Shown: positions 35,101 to 46,259 of the stretch, one piece after another
Position numbering within the stretch: the first letter of the stretch is position 1
Layout: every line of letters starts with the position of its first letter
Assembly: GCA_947095585.1 (NCBI GenBank)
Contig: OX352765.1
Span: 88,930,965-88,994,964, forward strand
Direction: 5' to 3'
Source: Nephrocerus scutellatus
Lineage: Eukaryota > Arthropoda > Insecta > Diptera > Pipunculidae
Length of the DNA: 64,000 nucleotides
Notes under the pieces: generated by a model
The model's input: the letters and a program-made list of their open reading frames with translations, nothing else
What the model was told of the DNA's origin: nothing
Database searches by the model: none
Made by a program: the position numbers and the translations under genes

Positions 35101-37174
35101 TGGCCCTAGTGGCGCATTCGATTGTGGTCTTGATGTAAGAATTCCAGCTAGGCGGTGTATCAAGGATAACTCCAGATTATTTAACCTCACTGGAATAAAC
35201 TTTTTGTGAAAAGCACTAGAATGGTTTTGCAAGGATTGTTTGATAGGCTTTCTACGATGCACCATTCTAAAACGTGTAGTAAAGTACCTTGCATATCACT
35301 AGTAATGGTGGGTGGTTCTGTGTTTACCACTTACAAGAATGGTCAAGTCATCCGCATAACCAATGGTGATGTAGTAGGTCGGCTAGACGGCTAGACGGCT
35401 GACGATGACTAGTGATCATAGAAGAGGGAAGAAAACTCCTCCTTCTGGATATTTCAACACGACATTGTTTGGGCCTTTATTTTACTTCTTCCATTGGACC
35501 ATTACACACAGAAATATTGGTACTAAAAATTTGCAGTATGTTGAAACTTTTGCCGAATTGGAAAAATTCTCAATAGAAAATCATAATTGTTCTGTAATAA
35601 GGCACCAAGTTTTTAACATCTTCTTTTTCGTTTATGTTTGTTAGAACCTTATCCAAATGTCTTATCACCTTTCTTATTGTGCTAATTTTTCAGATGCGCC
35701 ATGGTGCGGACATTGCAAAGCTCTTGCCCCCGAGTACGCTAAGGCAGCACAACAGCTTGCCGAAATGGAATCTCCCATCAAACTTGGCAAAGTCGATGCC
35801 ACCGAAGAAGGTGATTTGGCTGAAGAATATCAAGTTCGCGGTTATCCAACATTGAAATTCTTCCGCAACGGTGTTGCTGTTGAATACGGTGGAGGCCGGC
35901 AAGCTGCCGATATTGTCGCTTGGGTTACCAAAAAGACCGGACCACCAGCCAAGGAATTGGAAACAGTCGAAGAAGCTGAGAAATTCCTTAAGGACAATGA
36001 GGTGACGATCGACATATTCAAGCAATTAATTCTTTTTATTTCATTTTTTTTATTGCCCCTCGTTAGATCGCAATTATTGGTTTCTTCAAAGATCGTGACT
36101 CAGAAGAAGCAAAGGCTTTCATCGCTACTGCCAATGCGCTTGATACATTTGTTTTTGGTATCACCAAGAATGACGATGTCAACGCTAAATACGAAGCCAA
36201 ATGTGGTTCAATTGTTCTGTTTAAGCCATTTGACGAAAAGAAGGCCATCTTTGAAGGTGAAACAACTGTGGATAACTTGAAAAAATTCGCTCAGGTGCAC
36301 TCGCTCCCATTGATTGTTGAATTCAATCATGAATCGGCATCTCGTATCTTTGGTGGTTCGATTAAATCGCATTTGTTGTTCTTCGTCTCGAAAGAGGCTG
36401 GCCATATTGAGAAATACGTCGAACCATTGAGGGAGCTCGCAAAGGATAACCGTGAGGAAATCCTCTTTGTCACCATTGATGCCGATCAGGAGGATCACAC
36501 AAGGATTTTCGAATTCTTCGGAATGACTAAGACCGAAGTACCAACTCTGCGTCTAATTAAATTGGAAGAGGATATGGCCAAATTCAAGCCAGATAGCAAT
36601 GATTTGTCACCCGAATATATCAAAGAATTCCTGAAGAAATTCCTCGATGGCAAACTCAAGCAACATTTGTTGACTCAAGAATTGCCCGAAGATTGGGACA
36701 AGAATCCCGTAAAGGTTCTGGTTTCGACCAATTTCGATGAGGTTGTCTTCGATAAGACCAAGGATGTCCTTGTTGAATTCTATGCTCCATGGTGTGGACA
36801 TTGCAAGCAATTGGTTCCAATTTATGAACAATTGGCCGAAAAGTACAAGGACAACGATTCGATTTTAATCGCCAAGATGGACTCAACCGCCAACGAATTG
36901 GAACACACCAAGATCTCGTCGTTCCCAACCATTAAGTTCTACCGTAAGGATGACAATGAAGTGATCGACTACAACTTGGACCGGACTTTGGATGATTTTG
37001 TTAAATTCTTGGATGCACGCGGCAATGTTGGAGCTGTAAGTTTAAAGAAGAAGGGGAAATTATTTTATAGTGGGGTATTAATAATTGGTTTTTCTTTCTA
37101 TTCAACAGAGTGAGGTTGTCGAAGAATCCGAAGAGAAACAAGATGAGGAGGAACACAAAAAAGATGAATTGTAA
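26156..37174 (+). CDS. Pdi: Protein disulfide isomerase
   Basis: Coding exons 26156-26309, 35694-36001, 36067-37035 and 37109-37174 (1497 nt, 498 aa), all GT/AG. A signal peptide ([20 protein letters not shown]) is followed by thioredoxin domain a with [10 protein letters not shown] (CGHC at residues 56-59). The redox-inactive b and b' domains come next, then domain a' with [13 protein letters not shown] (CGHC at 397-400). An acidic tail ends in KKDEL, the ER retention signal. Length agrees with the usual ~500-residue animal PDI. The enzyme forms and isomerises disulfides in the ER lumen and in animals is also the beta subunit of prolyl 4-hydroxylase. The first active-site tyrosine codon is split by the 9.4-kb first intron, which holds many repeats but leaves the reading frame intact. 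Confidence 0.97.
26310..28540. other. Pdi intron 1, left part
   Basis: About 2.2 kb of AT-rich intron with no repeat or exon that I can recognise. Short open frames here carry no family motif. Confidence 0.4.
28545..28612. repeat. short dispersed repeat F, copy 2
   Basis: Second copy of the block seen at 24,945: CGAACAAAACGAGTG, TTCAGTGCAAT, TTTTTGCACT, GGTAATTTTTT. Confidence 0.6.
28667..29170. repeat. tandem duplication of a ~200-bp unit
   Basis: The unit at 28,667-28,863 (GGGCTGCAGTTGGCTT, CTCACGACAAAACCGAACGA, CACTGACACCTTTCTTAATC, CAAAAGCACATTATG) recurs at 28,948-29,170 with about 10-15% differences and one extra ~30-bp segment. It lies in Pdi intron 1. The second unit ends exactly where the inverted-repeat element at 29,172 begins. 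Confidence 0.75.
29172..29470. mobile_element. possible MITE with CGTTTCCATG ends
   Basis: The left end CTCGTTTCCATGG and the right end CATGGAAACGCAG are inverted (10-11 bp), about 300 bp apart, with repeated AACTC / GAGTT motifs inside. Comparison with the duplicated unit just upstream, which reads on as ATTATGGTCACGG, supports an insertion after ATTATG. The target duplication is unclear. Confidence 0.45.
29533..29655. mobile_element. truncated copy of the 21.1-kb MITE
   Basis: ATTCTTTTATTCAACCCTAA followed by GTTACCCGGAG, CACCGAGCGAATG and CACTGGGTAACTTTACTCG matches the reverse complement of 21,270-21,389. The other half is missing. Confidence 0.75.
29660..30660. other. Pdi intron 1, middle part
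   Basis: AT-rich intron with no recognised repeat or gene. Confidence 0.4.
30670..32345 (-). mobile_element. LINE family B remnant with RNase H, split by a SINE
   Basis: On the minus strand from high to low coordinate: [20 protein letters not shown] and MITYGAVAW (RT thumb/connection), a conserved [10 protein letters not shown] block, the RNase H part [20 protein letters not shown], and the cysteine-rich C-terminus [14 protein letters not shown] with [10 protein letters not shown]. The frame is broken in several places. It lies in Pdi intron 1, antisense to the gene. Confidence 0.85.
31047..31328 (-). mobile_element. tRNA-derived SINE, copy 3 (12-bp TSD)
   Basis: A minus-strand copy of about 282 bp. 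Inverted, it has the A box TGACTCAGTGGA, a B box-like GGTTCGAATCC and a tail ending in ATTATTATTA. The duplication TTTGTGTTCATA lies at 31,035-31,046 and 31,329-31,340. It is inserted in LINE B just before the cysteine-rich C-terminal segment. Confidence 0.9.
32350..33420. other. Pdi intron 1, no gene recognised
   Basis: AT-rich intron DNA. An open frame at 33,175-33,396 ([20 protein letters not shown]) could be a decayed coding fragment, but I cannot assign it. Confidence 0.35.
33424..33980. repeat. two tandem ~120-bp units, second split by a MITE
   Basis: Unit 1 starts CCCTATACCGAATCCACG and runs through GTTGATCGACTGCCATGAAG, CTCCACTGACATGAGCGACA and GTAGAGTCCATAAT. Unit 2 starts at about 33,547 with the same blocks, is interrupted at 33,601-33,910, and resumes with CTCCACTGACATGAGCGACA. 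It lies in Pdi intron 1. Confidence 0.85.
33601..33910. mobile_element. 310-bp MITE in a TAA target with its empty site preserved next door
   Basis: Inverted ends AGCCGGAACTATAATGCAAT and AGGCTCAACTATAATGCAAT (both continue TTCG) are 24 bp with 3 mismatches. TAA flanks both sides (33598-33600, 33911-33913). The neighbouring tandem unit reads GACTAACTCC at the same place without the insert, which gives an internal empty-site control. Confidence 0.9.
34385..35275 (-). mobile_element. LINE family B remnant
   Basis: Minus-strand frames: [19 protein letters not shown] (RT connection), [20 protein letters not shown] and [16 protein letters not shown], then a RNase H start with IEDGIRSW. Stops and frameshifts are present. 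It lies at the right end of Pdi intron 1. A 50-bp LINE A tail is inserted at 34,557. Confidence 0.8.
34557..34606 (+). mobile_element. 50-bp LINE A 3' end with 10-bp TSD
   Basis: The sequence GGAGGCCAGGACC...GAGCCAAATATAATGATG equals the last ~50 bases of LINE A (compare 49,117-49,168). It is bounded by ATAGTTCTAC at 34,547-34,556 and 34,607-34,616. This is an extremely 5'-truncated retrotransposition event inside LINE B. Confidence 0.8.
35276..35690. other. end of Pdi intron 1
   Basis: Intron DNA leading to the acceptor TTTTTCAG at 35,686-35,693. It includes a short GGCTAGACGGCTAGACGGCT tandem near 35,382. Confidence 0.45.
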
Positions 37175-38075
37175 ATTCATTCCATTAAAATCCAAAACAA
37201 AAATCATCGCTCTCCAACTCCAACATTAATCTCTAATCCTCCTTTTATATTAATTAATGTTTTCTCCTTTTTAAAACTTTATAGTTTTTTGTTTACAGAT
37301 ATTTTCTAAATAAGTTTTTTTTTTATAAAAAAAAAGTAATTTGTAGTAATATATTAAATGAAAGATTAATTAGAGATTGTATACAACCAAGAGAGATATT
37401 TTAAGACGAGAGAAATCTTCCAAAAACAAACAATTTGTAAATTTCATCAACACTGTGAAAGAACTGAAACTTAACAACAAAAGAAATGAGAAAAAACTAT
37501 AAAAAAACGTTGGTGTGGCGGCAACACACAACACATTTATTAAAGAAAAACAAAAAATGACCAAAATACCATTCGGCTTTTGTTCTTAAGTGAAAATGCA
37601 TTACCAAACCAATGGGGAAGGAAATCTTTACAATTCCATGGCAGTTTGTAAAAAGAAATCAGATATTTTATATACAAAACTGTTTTTTCTTTTATACTAA
37701 AACTAACTAACATTACATTATATGCATTATATTGATAATTTGTAAAACATTTTTGTGATCATCATCTTTGAGTTACGGTATGATATTTGAGAGCAAATAA
37801 AAAGTTGGTACTTTCGTTCATTTTGTTCGTAAGAAGATAAACTGGAAATTGTATTCGTATCACTCCGTGTTAGGCATAAATTAATGCTCACAACTATACT
37901 GATTTGATCAGTATATAATGCAACTGTGGACATGTTTTCCTTTGGGAGTCTGCTTCTGCTAATACTGTTGATCTCCACGTTGGTTTTGGTCTTCCAACCC
38001 GGCCGTGCCCCCTAAGGGTTCCATTGAAAGGACTGCTTCACGATATTATCATTTGGCTTTCTCACTGTGGTGTGA
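37175..38075. other. Pdi 3' UTR and flank
   Basis: AT-rich downstream DNA with several ATTAAA/AATAAA candidates (for example near 37,353 and 37,796). I cannot tell which is used. No other gene is seen. Confidence 0.4.
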
Positions 38076-38079
38076 GCCA

Positions 38080-38290
38080 TTTTCACTCCTTTATATCGAA
38101 CAGATATTGACTCGTCCTACGCCACAATTCCAGGTTTGTTATTATTAGTGGGCAACGAATGTTTAGGATGTAGCGCAGACCGCGATTCACAAAAGCCTGC
38201 AATTTTCTCGAGATGGTTGCCGAGACTTCAGGTTTCGCAGGGATATAATAGCACAGATTCAACATTCGAAGAATCTCAACTTAGTGCGTA
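38080..38290 (-). mobile_element. LINE family C fragment
   Basis: The minus-strand translation ATISRKLQAFVNRGLRYILN and IRCPLIITNLELWRRT matches the block just before TGQEPIG in LINE C elements. Confidence 0.7.
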
Positions 38291-38689
38291 AGGAGATTTG
38301 GTTGGATTTCCAATATTTTTGTGTAAGATGAGAAAAAACAACAATGAAGGTAGGTCGGTCTTAAGTCTGAAAAAGAATAGTATGCGGTGTGGTGAGGTAT
38401 TCGGACAGCTCTCTTAGAAACAAGGTAAAGTATTTGGCGAACACAAAAGCAGTGATCTGGAGTGCATTGCATTGCACCGCACCGCAACAGCTTATCCAAA
38501 TTTTTGAAATACTGCAGCAGCCATAGTTATTGCCATTCATTTGAAAGTAGCAAACTGGGCCCTTTCATGATTTCCTCCGCGAATCGTAAAGTATTTCGAT
38601 ATCTTCTTTTCGACTCGCATCAACATACGTATCATAAATTCGTCTATCCAAAAGACTATAAACGCACCCATTAAAGTCGTAAGCCGCAT

Positions 38690-39845
38690 TCATTTAATGT
38701 TATACTGACTTGACAAATAACTGTCGATCGTCAACACAAATTCAAATTCGCGCTCCACTATTTTAATTAAGAGACCAATTTTGGATTTTCTGCTCGCAGA
38801 CGTGGCCACTATGTACTTTGTTTTGCTCTCATATATGTACAGCCCCCCAGCCGCCCGCTCAATCTGGAAGATAGCTTCCTGTACAGCTCTTAAATTTCTT
38901 TCAGCAATGTCAATGTCGTCTGCGTAAGCCAGTATCTGAATGGACTTATAAAGGACTGTTCCTCTCGCCATTACGTCGGAGTCTCGTATTCCTTTCTCCA
39001 ACGCCGGGTTAAAGACGCAGGCCAGTCCATTTCCTTGTCGGAGCCCGATATAGATGAATGAATGGGCTTGATAGTGATCCATTTAATTTTACTTGGCTTA
39101 TAACATTGGTCATGGCCAACCAGATAGTCGTGTCAGTTAATTTGGGATGCCGAACTCTGTCATTGCTTTATAAAATTCTACTTTGGCTATGCTATCAAAG
39201 GCGGCTTTAAAGTCTATAAAAAGATAATGTAGTTAGTTTTAAAACTCTAGACATCCATCACCTGCCTAAGGGTGTAAATCTGATCAGTTGTTGATTTGCC
39301 TGGAATGAAGCCACACTGGTATGGACCAATTATGACTTTAGCGTGTTGAGCTATCCTGTCTTTAAGGATAGAACTTCCACGCCTGGTGCGGTCCTGGCTT
39401 TCTGTACTTTTCTAGTTCACAGACGAGATTCTTCTTCCAGCCTACTTTCTTGCGCCGGTGAACTGTTTTTCATATATTCTGATCTCTTATTATTCATCTT
39501 CGCGTGCCCGCGTTCTACGAGATTGTTGCATTCTTACGTTCAGTCGCTAGCTTACATTCGTCATCGAACCAGTCATTCCGATCTCTACGACTACTGATTA
39601 GGATGGAGTTGGCAGTACTTATGACAATATTCTTAAGGGGTGTCCATTTCTCTTCTACGCACGACATTTTAGCCCCTCTCCCTGCTTTTTGGGAGAGTCC
39701 TATCGCTTGACTATAGTTGTTTCTGTTCTCTTTTTGCGAAGGGCAGCCGTGTTGACTCGATTCTGATTCGCGGGTTGCAGTCTTTCGTGACGTTGCAATC
39801 CGCGCTCGAAGCCTTCATACCAACAAGATAGTGGTCCGCCTTTAT
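38690..39845 (-). mobile_element. LINE family A remnant
   Basis: The minus strand gives GLRQGNGLACVFNPALEKGI, RGTVLYKSIQILAYADDIDI and ESKTKYIVATSASR from the reverse transcriptase. Further upstream is the linker region shared with the copy at 58.3-58.7 kb. The RT N-terminal part is only partly readable and the 3' end is missing. Confidence 0.8.
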
Positions 39846-39854
39846 ACAATGTGT

Positions 39855-40110
39855 GTGGGCGCCGTGGCTCAGTGGATAAGATCATGGACTTCTGAGCAGG
39901 GGGTTCATGGTTCGAATCCCAGTAACACCAAAAAGTATTTTTCGCGGTGGCCCACCTCTCGCGAAAGTCTGACAAGCGTCCGAGAGTAATAACTTGTCAC
40001 GGAAAGCTTCTCAATAAGCAATTAGTATATAAAAATATACATGCTCAACACAAATGGTTGCGAAAAGCAAGGCCTTGGACCGCAATGGTCTGTCGCGCCG
40101 AATATTATAC
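39855..40110 (+). mobile_element. tRNA-derived SINE, copy 4
   Basis: It starts GTGGGCGCCGTGGCTCAGTG with A box, anticodon-loop relic CTTCTGA and perfect B box GGTTCGAATCC. The middle part (CGCCGTTCGGATCCGGCATT region) is replaced by an AT-rich stretch, and the body resumes at CATGCTCAACACAAATGGTT. It is inserted into LINE A in the opposite orientation. Confidence 0.85.
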
Positions 40111-40335
40111 TAGCAGACCCGACAGACGATGTCCTGTCCCACTTTCAATAAATTTTTTTGTGATAATTTTGTGAGCTGGTGAAAAGCTATACATACATAT
40201 ATCTAAATGCCTATGGCGAAATTATAAAATAAAAGTTAGCCAAATTGGTCCAGTCGTTCTCAAATTTTTTTTGAGCAGTTGGAGGACAAACACCGTGACA
40301 CGAGATTTTTATATGTATAGATTTATACAATAAAT
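40111..40335. mobile_element. possible RTE-like LINE 3' tail
   Basis: The AAATTGGTCCAGTCGTTCTC and CACCGTGACACGAG blocks followed by an AT-rich end resemble 3' tails of arthropod RTE-type elements. No coding part is present, so this is tentative. Confidence 0.35.
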
Positions 40336-40917
40336 TAAATAAAAACTACAAAAACAATGAAAATACAAGATATGGTGTGAAATAGCTGCTAAAATGAATA
40401 TTCCACACAACAAAAACAATACCGAATTAAAATTATTCTGTTTGGTATTAAAATACTACAACGACACTGTACTGCACTGCACCGCACCACACTTTGATTT
40501 GATTCCCTTATTATCTTCTACAGTCGCTGCAAAAGTACATATGTACATAAACATAGTGTACATTTTCTGTAAATATATAATGATAAGTCAGAAAATAGGA
40601 GAAATATTATTTGTATAGAATTATATTGCCAACACCGGAAGTTCTAATATTCTGTAATTATTCGAGTTTTTGAATTTGACCAACCATAAATAGACCTAAT
40701 ATGTTAAAGCTTATATCGTAAAATCGGAACATACTTTGACAGCAATTATACACGTGCAACGAGTTTAAAATAAACGATATAACTTTTCTGACAGTTGACA
40801 GTCAGCATTGCACAGGAAATTTGTGTTGTTTTGATTCGCTATTAAATCTGCAATTTCATATTTCAATTTAATTGCGTGAGTTGCTTAGAAAAAGTTAAAC
40901 AATAATTTAAAGGAACC
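40336..40917. other. 5' flank of the TRMT2A gene
   Basis: AT-rich upstream DNA. The start codon context AAAGGAACCATG is acceptable for a fly gene. No other feature is supported. Confidence 0.4.
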
Positions 40918-42956
40918 ATGTCGGTGAAAATAGAATCTACCGGTACCCTAGAACCGGAGGCAGGAACTCCAACTGTCGATGTCACCCAATCGACTACAAC
41001 AGCAGTGGCAAATGTAGAATCCCAAGAGAAGGCCAAAAGCGATGAATTTTCCTACACACAACGCGATGAGTTTACTTCGGAGATTTATAAAATTGAAGTA
41101 CGAAATTTGGGAATTTTTGGGATTGGGGTGAGGCGATATTTTAGCTATAAACGGGAGAATCCTTTTAAAAACTTTTTGTAAATCAAGGAATTTAAGAAAC
41201 TTCTAAAGACTCAGTTAAAGTTGGATGCAAGCAAAATAAAATCGCCTAAACGACGTGAATTTGCATTTATTTGCTTTCGCAGCCAAGAAGATCAGGAGAA
41301 GGCGATCGCCTCGTTGAATGGCTACAAATGGAAAGGCCGGGTTTTGCGTGCAAGTGTAGGGTTACTTTATATGAAATTAAAAATTTGTGAACGACATTTC
41401 TTTAATTTGTTATTGTTTGTAGGCTGCAAAGGCGACCGCTGATCCTCTAGTAAAGCGACGCAATGAGAATGCCAATAGTGGCGATGGTAATAACCAGGAG
41501 AAAAAACAAAAGACCTCTGCAGAAGCAACATGTCCGCTGGCATCGATTCCTTATGACGAGCAGATCACACAAAAGCGCTCTGAAATGGTGGAACTCCTGA
41601 AGACATTCGGGCGAGATTTGGTACGTTGCAATGCGGATGCTCGAAAGTACTGTTTTAACAGCAACACCAGCGATAAACAGTTGCCATGTGAATTTCTAGG
41701 AATACGGAAATCTCCAAAAATTAATGGTTATCGTAATAAATCTGAATTTACAATTGGAAAGAACTCCGATGGAGAAATTGTCGTCGGCTTCCGCTTGGGC
41801 AGTTACGCTGATGGCTCTGTCGAAGTGGCACCCGTTGATGATTTGCCACATGTACCAGACGGAGCGAAGCTATCAGCTCGCTCTTTTCAGGAGTATGTGC
41901 GTCTCTCAAAATTTCAACCATTCAATCCAGAGCATAATTCTGGACATTTTCGGCAATTGATGGTTCGTACATCGCACTCCACCGGAGAAATTATGCTTGT
42001 TGCTGGAATTTATTCATCAAATCTCACAGAGGAAGAAATCACCGAACTAAAAAGAGAATTAGTCGAATTTTATGATGCCTATGACAGGGAAAAGTTCCAT
42101 TGTACTTCGTTGTACTATCAAGATGTAAAGCGTCGTGTTGCAGGACAGACAATCTATCCAGTTGAACATTTAGCTGGAACAACACATATTACTGATTGTA
42201 TTCATGGATTACGTTTTCGTGTTAGTCCGTTAGCTTTCTTCCAAATCAACACTGCCGGAGCAGATGTTCTCTACCAGCAAGCAATTGATTTGTCCGAGCC
42301 AAAGCCGCATTCAATTGTGCTAGACATTTGCTGTGGTACTGGTACGATAGCATTGTCTTTTGCCAAACATTGCAAGCAGGTGCTCGGTGTGGAAATCATC
42401 CCAGACGCTATCCGTGATGCGGAGATTAATGCTCGCGAGAATTCCATTGAGAATTGTAAATTTTACGCTGGAAATGCTGATGACTATATTCAGTCGATGA
42501 TTCGAGAAGTTGTTTATGGCGCAGTCAATAAAGACGAATTGGATTTAATTGCGATTGTTGATCCACCTCGAGCTGGTTTGCGTAAGTTGAGTTTCATTGC
42601 CAAATAGTGTTTTATTTAATTTTTCTATCTATCTCTCTCCAGATAATAAATCGATATCAGCAATTCGCAGTGCCGCTCAACTAAAGCGCCTTGTCTATGT
42701 ATCGTGCAATCCGAAAAGTGCACAACGTAATTGGCTCGATTTGGCACGACCCGAATCAAAAAACTACAAGGGGAGTCCATTTTTTCCAAAGAAAGCTGTT
42801 GCTGTGGATATGTTCCCGCACACAGCACATACTGAAATGGTAATACTCTTTGAACGAGCTAGTGAATTGCAGGAGAAAGCAACGGAACCCAATGCATCAC
42901 TGGCTCCGGAAACTCACACTGAAAACAAAGATACTCCTGCAGACTCCATTGTTTAA
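40918..42956 (+). CDS. tRNA (uracil-5-)-methyltransferase, TRMT2A family
   Basis: Coding exons 40918-41127, 41188-41355, 41423-42581 and 42643-42956 (1851 nt, 616 aa), all GT/AG. An N-terminal RRM-like domain ([12 protein letters not shown] to [10 protein letters not shown], about residues 57-126) is joined to a class I SAM methyltransferase. Visible motifs are [15 protein letters not shown], the SAM site [13 protein letters not shown] (427-439), VDPPRAGL (505-512) and the catalytic cysteine in YVSCNP (Cys534), with [10 protein letters not shown] near the end. Family enzymes methylate U54 of cytosolic tRNAs to m5U. Human TRMT2A is of similar length. In Drosophila the homologue is probably CG3808. 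The protein carries no obvious mitochondrial leader. It lies downstream of Pdi on the same strand, separated by LINE and SINE insertions. Confidence 0.95.
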
Positions 42957-43006
42957 TAATTGAGGAATGACTAACGTATGAAATGTTTAAAAAATATTGT
43001 AAAACC

Positions 43007-43012
43007 AATAAA
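43007..43012 (+). terminator. AATAAA poly(A) signal of the TRMT2A gene
   Basis: AATAAA 51 bases after the stop codon. Confidence 0.55.
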
Positions 43013-43099
43013 TATCGTCGCCTAATACCATAATTGTCTTTGTCTGTATGGATATAACGCTTTTATGTCGCCTCATCCCGCCTAAACCACTATAAGTAT

Positions 43100-44530
43100 C
43101 GAAGCCATATTTACACCATATGTTCGTTTGGTGCTTCGATAAGTATGTTTTTTTTTGACCCGCTTGGTGACGTTGGAGCTGTGGCCTTGGGGTCAACCCT
43201 GGGAAGACTGTTCACCAATAAATCCAAAATACCGGCCTTTATCCTTCCGAAACTCAATGGGAAAGTCTCAGCCTTACCCCCCCAGCGCCAGATATATCGG
43301 AGTAATCCTGGATAGGAGGCATAGAGAACAGACCTAAGAAAGCGTGTGTGGCCCTTTATGCCAGCAGCAAAACCATCGACAGGAAATGGGGTCTTCAACC
43401 AAAGATGGCTCTCTGGCTGTACACAGCTGTTGTAAGTCAAATTCTTACCTATGGATCATTGGTCTGGTGGCCAGCGATGGTGATGAAGTATAACTTAACC
43501 AAACTCAGCAGATTACAGCGATCAGCAGCAGTAGGCATCACATGAGCTCTTCGGTCTTGTCCGACCGATGCTCTTAACACGATCTTGCACCTATTACCTC
43601 CTGACATATTTATCAATTATGTTGCGACGTGCAGTGCAGTATACGACTCAGAAAATCTGGGTGGTTTTTTATTAAACATACGGGCACAGTAATATACATA
43701 CTGCAGACAGTACCTGAAGGCATGATGCTATCATCTACTGACTACTGCATCCCTAAATTTAGCTTTAACTCCTTGTTCAGCCAGGGGAAGCTGGAAGGAT
43801 GGGATAGTAACGAGGCAATTTGACGTTATAATATTCACTGACGGATCCAAGATGGAGTCGGTGCAGGTATCTTCTCGGATGATCTAAATCTGTCAATGTC
43901 ATACAAGCTATCCGATTCAGCTAGCATCTTTCAGGTAAAGCTCCTAGCAATTATGGAGGCCTGCAGGCTCAGTAATGTACAAATCGGAAGGCAGGGCATA
44001 TGCATTGATAGCCAATCTGCCATAAGGGCGATTTATGCGATCACCATAAACTCGAAACTCGTCAAACGTACAAATCGAAAGGGTGGGCATATGCGTTGAT
44101 AGCCAATCTGCTTTAAGGGCGATTTATGCAACCACCATAAACTTGAAATTTGTAAAACAGTGCCAAGAAGAGTTAGTCTCTATTAGCCAATTCCTGGACA
44201 TCACCATATAGTATGAGTGCCGGGGCCCAGTGATATAGAGGGTAATGAGAGGGCGGACGAATTAGCTAAGATTGGCGTCGCTATGAACACCGGCTCTATA
44301 GAGAGGGTTAGCTGTTCAATGGGCTCGGTCAAAGAACAAATTCTCTTCTTTTCTTAAAACTAAGACACATCTCAGGTGGAGCAGTCTGTCGAACTGCGCC
44401 GTATCAAGATTGATGTGGCCATCCTACAACAAAAGGAAAACAACCGAGTTGTTATCTAGAACGCGGCTGGATATTGCCAGAGTTGTGGCTATCAGCTCAG
44501 GCCACTGGCCAGTTGGCAGCTATGATGCTA
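43100..44530 (+). mobile_element. LINE family B remnant, RT end and RNase H
   Basis: The plus-strand frames give ALYASSKTIDRKWGLQPKMA, LWLYTAVVSQILTYGSLVWW, a RNase H region with [10 protein letters not shown] and VKLLAIMEACRLSNVQIGRQ, GPSDIEGNERADELAKIG, and a cysteine/histidine end. A stretch of about 75 bp containing CATAAGGGCGATTTATGC is duplicated inside it (about 43,980-44,055 and 44,070-44,140). It is inactive. Confidence 0.85.
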
Positions 44531-44549
44531 AGTTAGGTAGGTTCGGTTA

Positions 44550-45765
44550 GGTTCCGGTGGCAGCTTATGCTCATTTAGACCATTCGCGGTCCTTTGTGTT
44601 ACCATAAGATCTTATAAGATCCATTCAGAGCTCTTAATGGATCGAAGTATATCTCGCACTTTGCCGTTTTCGAGATCTGATAGGTTATTCATTAACCGCT
44701 TACCTAAGTGTCTTCTGCATTCTGTGCATTAGTGCCGGACATGAGCAGAGAAGATGTTCTATGGTCACCTCCTCCTCATGCAACTTATATTCGACACCGA
44801 TTCTTCTCGCGTGTTTCCCTAGAAGCCAGTGTCTGTTATTATTCCTACAACCGTTCTTATTTCACGTCCTTGTAGGGAAATAAGCGCAGTTGAGCGCTTC
44901 AAGTCCAGCTTCGGCCAGACCTGTCTTGAAATATTACAAGTGTCGGTGTTTTCCCACCTTTCATTTGTTATTGTTTCTGCCTCTTTCTGAAGGTCAAGTT
45001 TCAGTGTTTCCTTACTTCTGCCCTTTCCGGTAGCTGCTGGAGAGTCGTACAGCGTCTAGCTAACTCGTCTGCAGTTCCCTTCAACATCTGTGTGGCCCGA
45101 GACCCAAATGATCCTTTTATTGAAGTGCTCACTCATCTTGATAAGAGAGGAGTGACAGCTCAACGCCATCTTAGATTTTAGCGAGGACGTCTCCAACGAT
45201 TTTATGGCCGCCTGACTGTCCACGTAAATGATCATCTTCTTTGAAGATAGTACATTATGCTTAAGCCAACTCATAACCTCTTCAATCGCTATCACCTTGG
45301 TATACGCTGCAGCGATCAGGTAGACGGAGAGAGACGCTTACTTTCAGCTTGTCACAGAAGAGTCCTGCTCCTAACTTTACCGTCTAGCTTAGACCCATCC
45401 GTGAAAAACTGTATTGTTTCATTGTCGGTTACGGATCCACTCTTCCAGTCTTCTCTGGAGGGTAGTGTTGTCCGAAAACCTTTTTGAAAGCACTGTACTG
45501 GTGTTATGTAATCAAGTTTCGTCAGCTCTTGCTTTAGCGATTTAGTTATGGTGGAGTGCCCCTTTTGATGACTTTTCCACTGATTGACAGCTAACAGTTG
45601 CGTAGCTGTAATTGCCACTTTCTGTTTGCCAAATATATCAAGTGGGATAAGGTGGAGCATAACCTCTAGAGCGCGAGTTGGTGTAGATCTAAGCGCCCTG
45701 CTTATAAGCATACAGGCCGCTCTTTGTACCTTCCCCAATATATTTACCCCGTACAGTAGTATAGT
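44550..45765 (-). mobile_element. LINE family B remnant, minus orientation
   Basis: Minus-strand frames: MGKVQRAACMLISRALRSTP, TRALEVMLHLIPLDIFGKQK, IQFFTDGSKLDGKV, then MIIYVDSQAAIKSLE and KRIIWVSGHTDVEGN. It ends at the lower coordinate in the GGTTAGGTT-type 3' region (about 44,540). It is tail-to-tail with the copy at 43.1-44.5 kb. Confidence 0.85.
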
Positions 45766-45769
45766 AGTA

Positions 45770-46110
45770 TAGCTAAGTTAGATAAACTGCACAACAACTT
45801 CTGCAGAAGTTGCAAAGATGAAAATGAGAAAGAAACTCTGATACACTTCCTCTGGAGTTGTCCGGCCGTAGCAGGACCAAGACACCGCATTTTAGGTAAA
45901 CCATTTTTTCAAGACCTGAACGAGCTTTCAGATTACATCGAGCTGATCTCGTATCTGAACGCAACAGACTGGATTTAAGTCACTTAAATATCTATGGTAG
46001 GTCCCTCGAGATTTGTGGCATCCAAATATGGCGCACACTAGCGCTAATTGAGGACCTCACAAGCACAGCGGGGTCCACCACTCTACCTACCTACCATGGT
46101 TGCATTTGGT
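45770..46110 (+). mobile_element. LINE family B 3' end
   Basis: The plus strand reads CRSCKDENEKETLIHFLWSC, the cysteine-rich C-terminus of family B, followed by the 3' UTR ending near ACCTACCTACC. Confidence 0.7.
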
Positions 46111-46114
46111 TCAT

Positions 46115-46255
46115 ATTGACACCATATGTTTGTTTGGTGCTCCGATGAGTTTATGTTTTTTTTTGACCCGTTAGGTGCCGCTGGAGTTCAAATATTTACG
46201 AAAATGTGTATTTATGGATGGATTTGGTTCATATTCACGCCATATGTTCGTTTGG
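46115..46255. repeat. CCATATGTTCGTTTGGTGCTCCG repeats
   Basis: The block CCATATGTTCGTTTGGTGCT occurs at 46,122 and 46,241 and also at 43,118. At 43,118 and 46,122 it is followed by a T run and TTTTTTTGACCCG. It appears to be a piece of LINE B scattered with it. Confidence 0.6.
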
Positions 46256-46259
46256 TGCT

